This document shows, in pieces, positions 53,411 to 64,000 of a DNA stretch of 64,000 nt (the first letter of the stretch is position 1; every line of letters begins with the position of its first letter). The DNA is from Botryococcus braunii (Eukaryota > Chlorophyta > Trebouxiophyceae): the NCBI GenBank assembly GCA_002005505.1, contig KV908372.1:62001-126000 (forward strand). Direction: 5' to 3'. The position numbers and the translations under genes are program-made. The notes beneath the pieces are model-generated. The model saw nothing but the letters and a program-made list of their open reading frames with translations. It made no database searches and was not told where the DNA came from.

Positions 53411-64000
<10,590 letters not shown>

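Overview
The window looks like nuclear DNA of a green plant-lineage eukaryote. Gene exons join by GT-AG introns. The host genes are typical of plants: the FACT subunit SPT16, the ribosome-assembly factor KRR1, a ribosome recycling factor of organellar (probably mitochondrial) type, and a plastid-type protein with a transit-like N-terminus. The repeats are Ty1/copia elements and Ty3/gypsy chromoviruses. The long introns, very long (CT)n/(GA)n tracts and repeat-rich intergenic DNA would suit a streptophyte alga such as Chara, but the species is an inference and cannot be read from the sequence.

Left part (1-27.5 kb) is a nested retrotransposon cluster. A decayed gypsy/chromovirus pol end on the + strand (1-1815) is followed by copia element A (1935-14409, minus strand). 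Element B (4961-12080, minus strand), an apparently intact copia with matching 691-bp LTRs, a CTTTT target duplication and one 1800-codon gag-pol frame, sits inside A's gag. Then come a solo LTR (14738-15523) and a second A-family element C (15637-26698). C's right LTR is split by gypsy/chromovirus D (20170-26402, target duplication CACTG). A and C share an internal deletion that removes the integrase, so they look non-autonomous. All copia elements here carry the same primer-binding site, GGTTATGGGCCCAC, the complement of the anticodon arm of initiator tRNA-Met, so they probably prime from a half-tRNA as Drosophila copia does.

Middle-left (26.8-31.6 kb) holds a third copia family (E) in pieces: one LTR, a primer-binding site, broken gag and unexplained open frames. 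A cluster of inverted and direct repeats follows. From 31.6 to 34.3 kb I recognise nothing.

Right part (34.3-64 kb) is gene-bearing. From left to right: ribosome recycling factor (minus, 34297-37115), an unrecognised multi-exon gene (+, about 37510-41047), KRR1 (+, 45933-48876, ten exons), a plastid-type conserved protein (minus, 49312-53012, five exons) and SPT16 (+, 53411 to beyond the window end, 14 exons seen). Two divergent pairs are separated by about 395 bp each, suggesting shared promoters. The intergenic spacers and several introns hold large simple-sequence tracts and at least one short inverted-repeat transposon inside an SPT16 intron.
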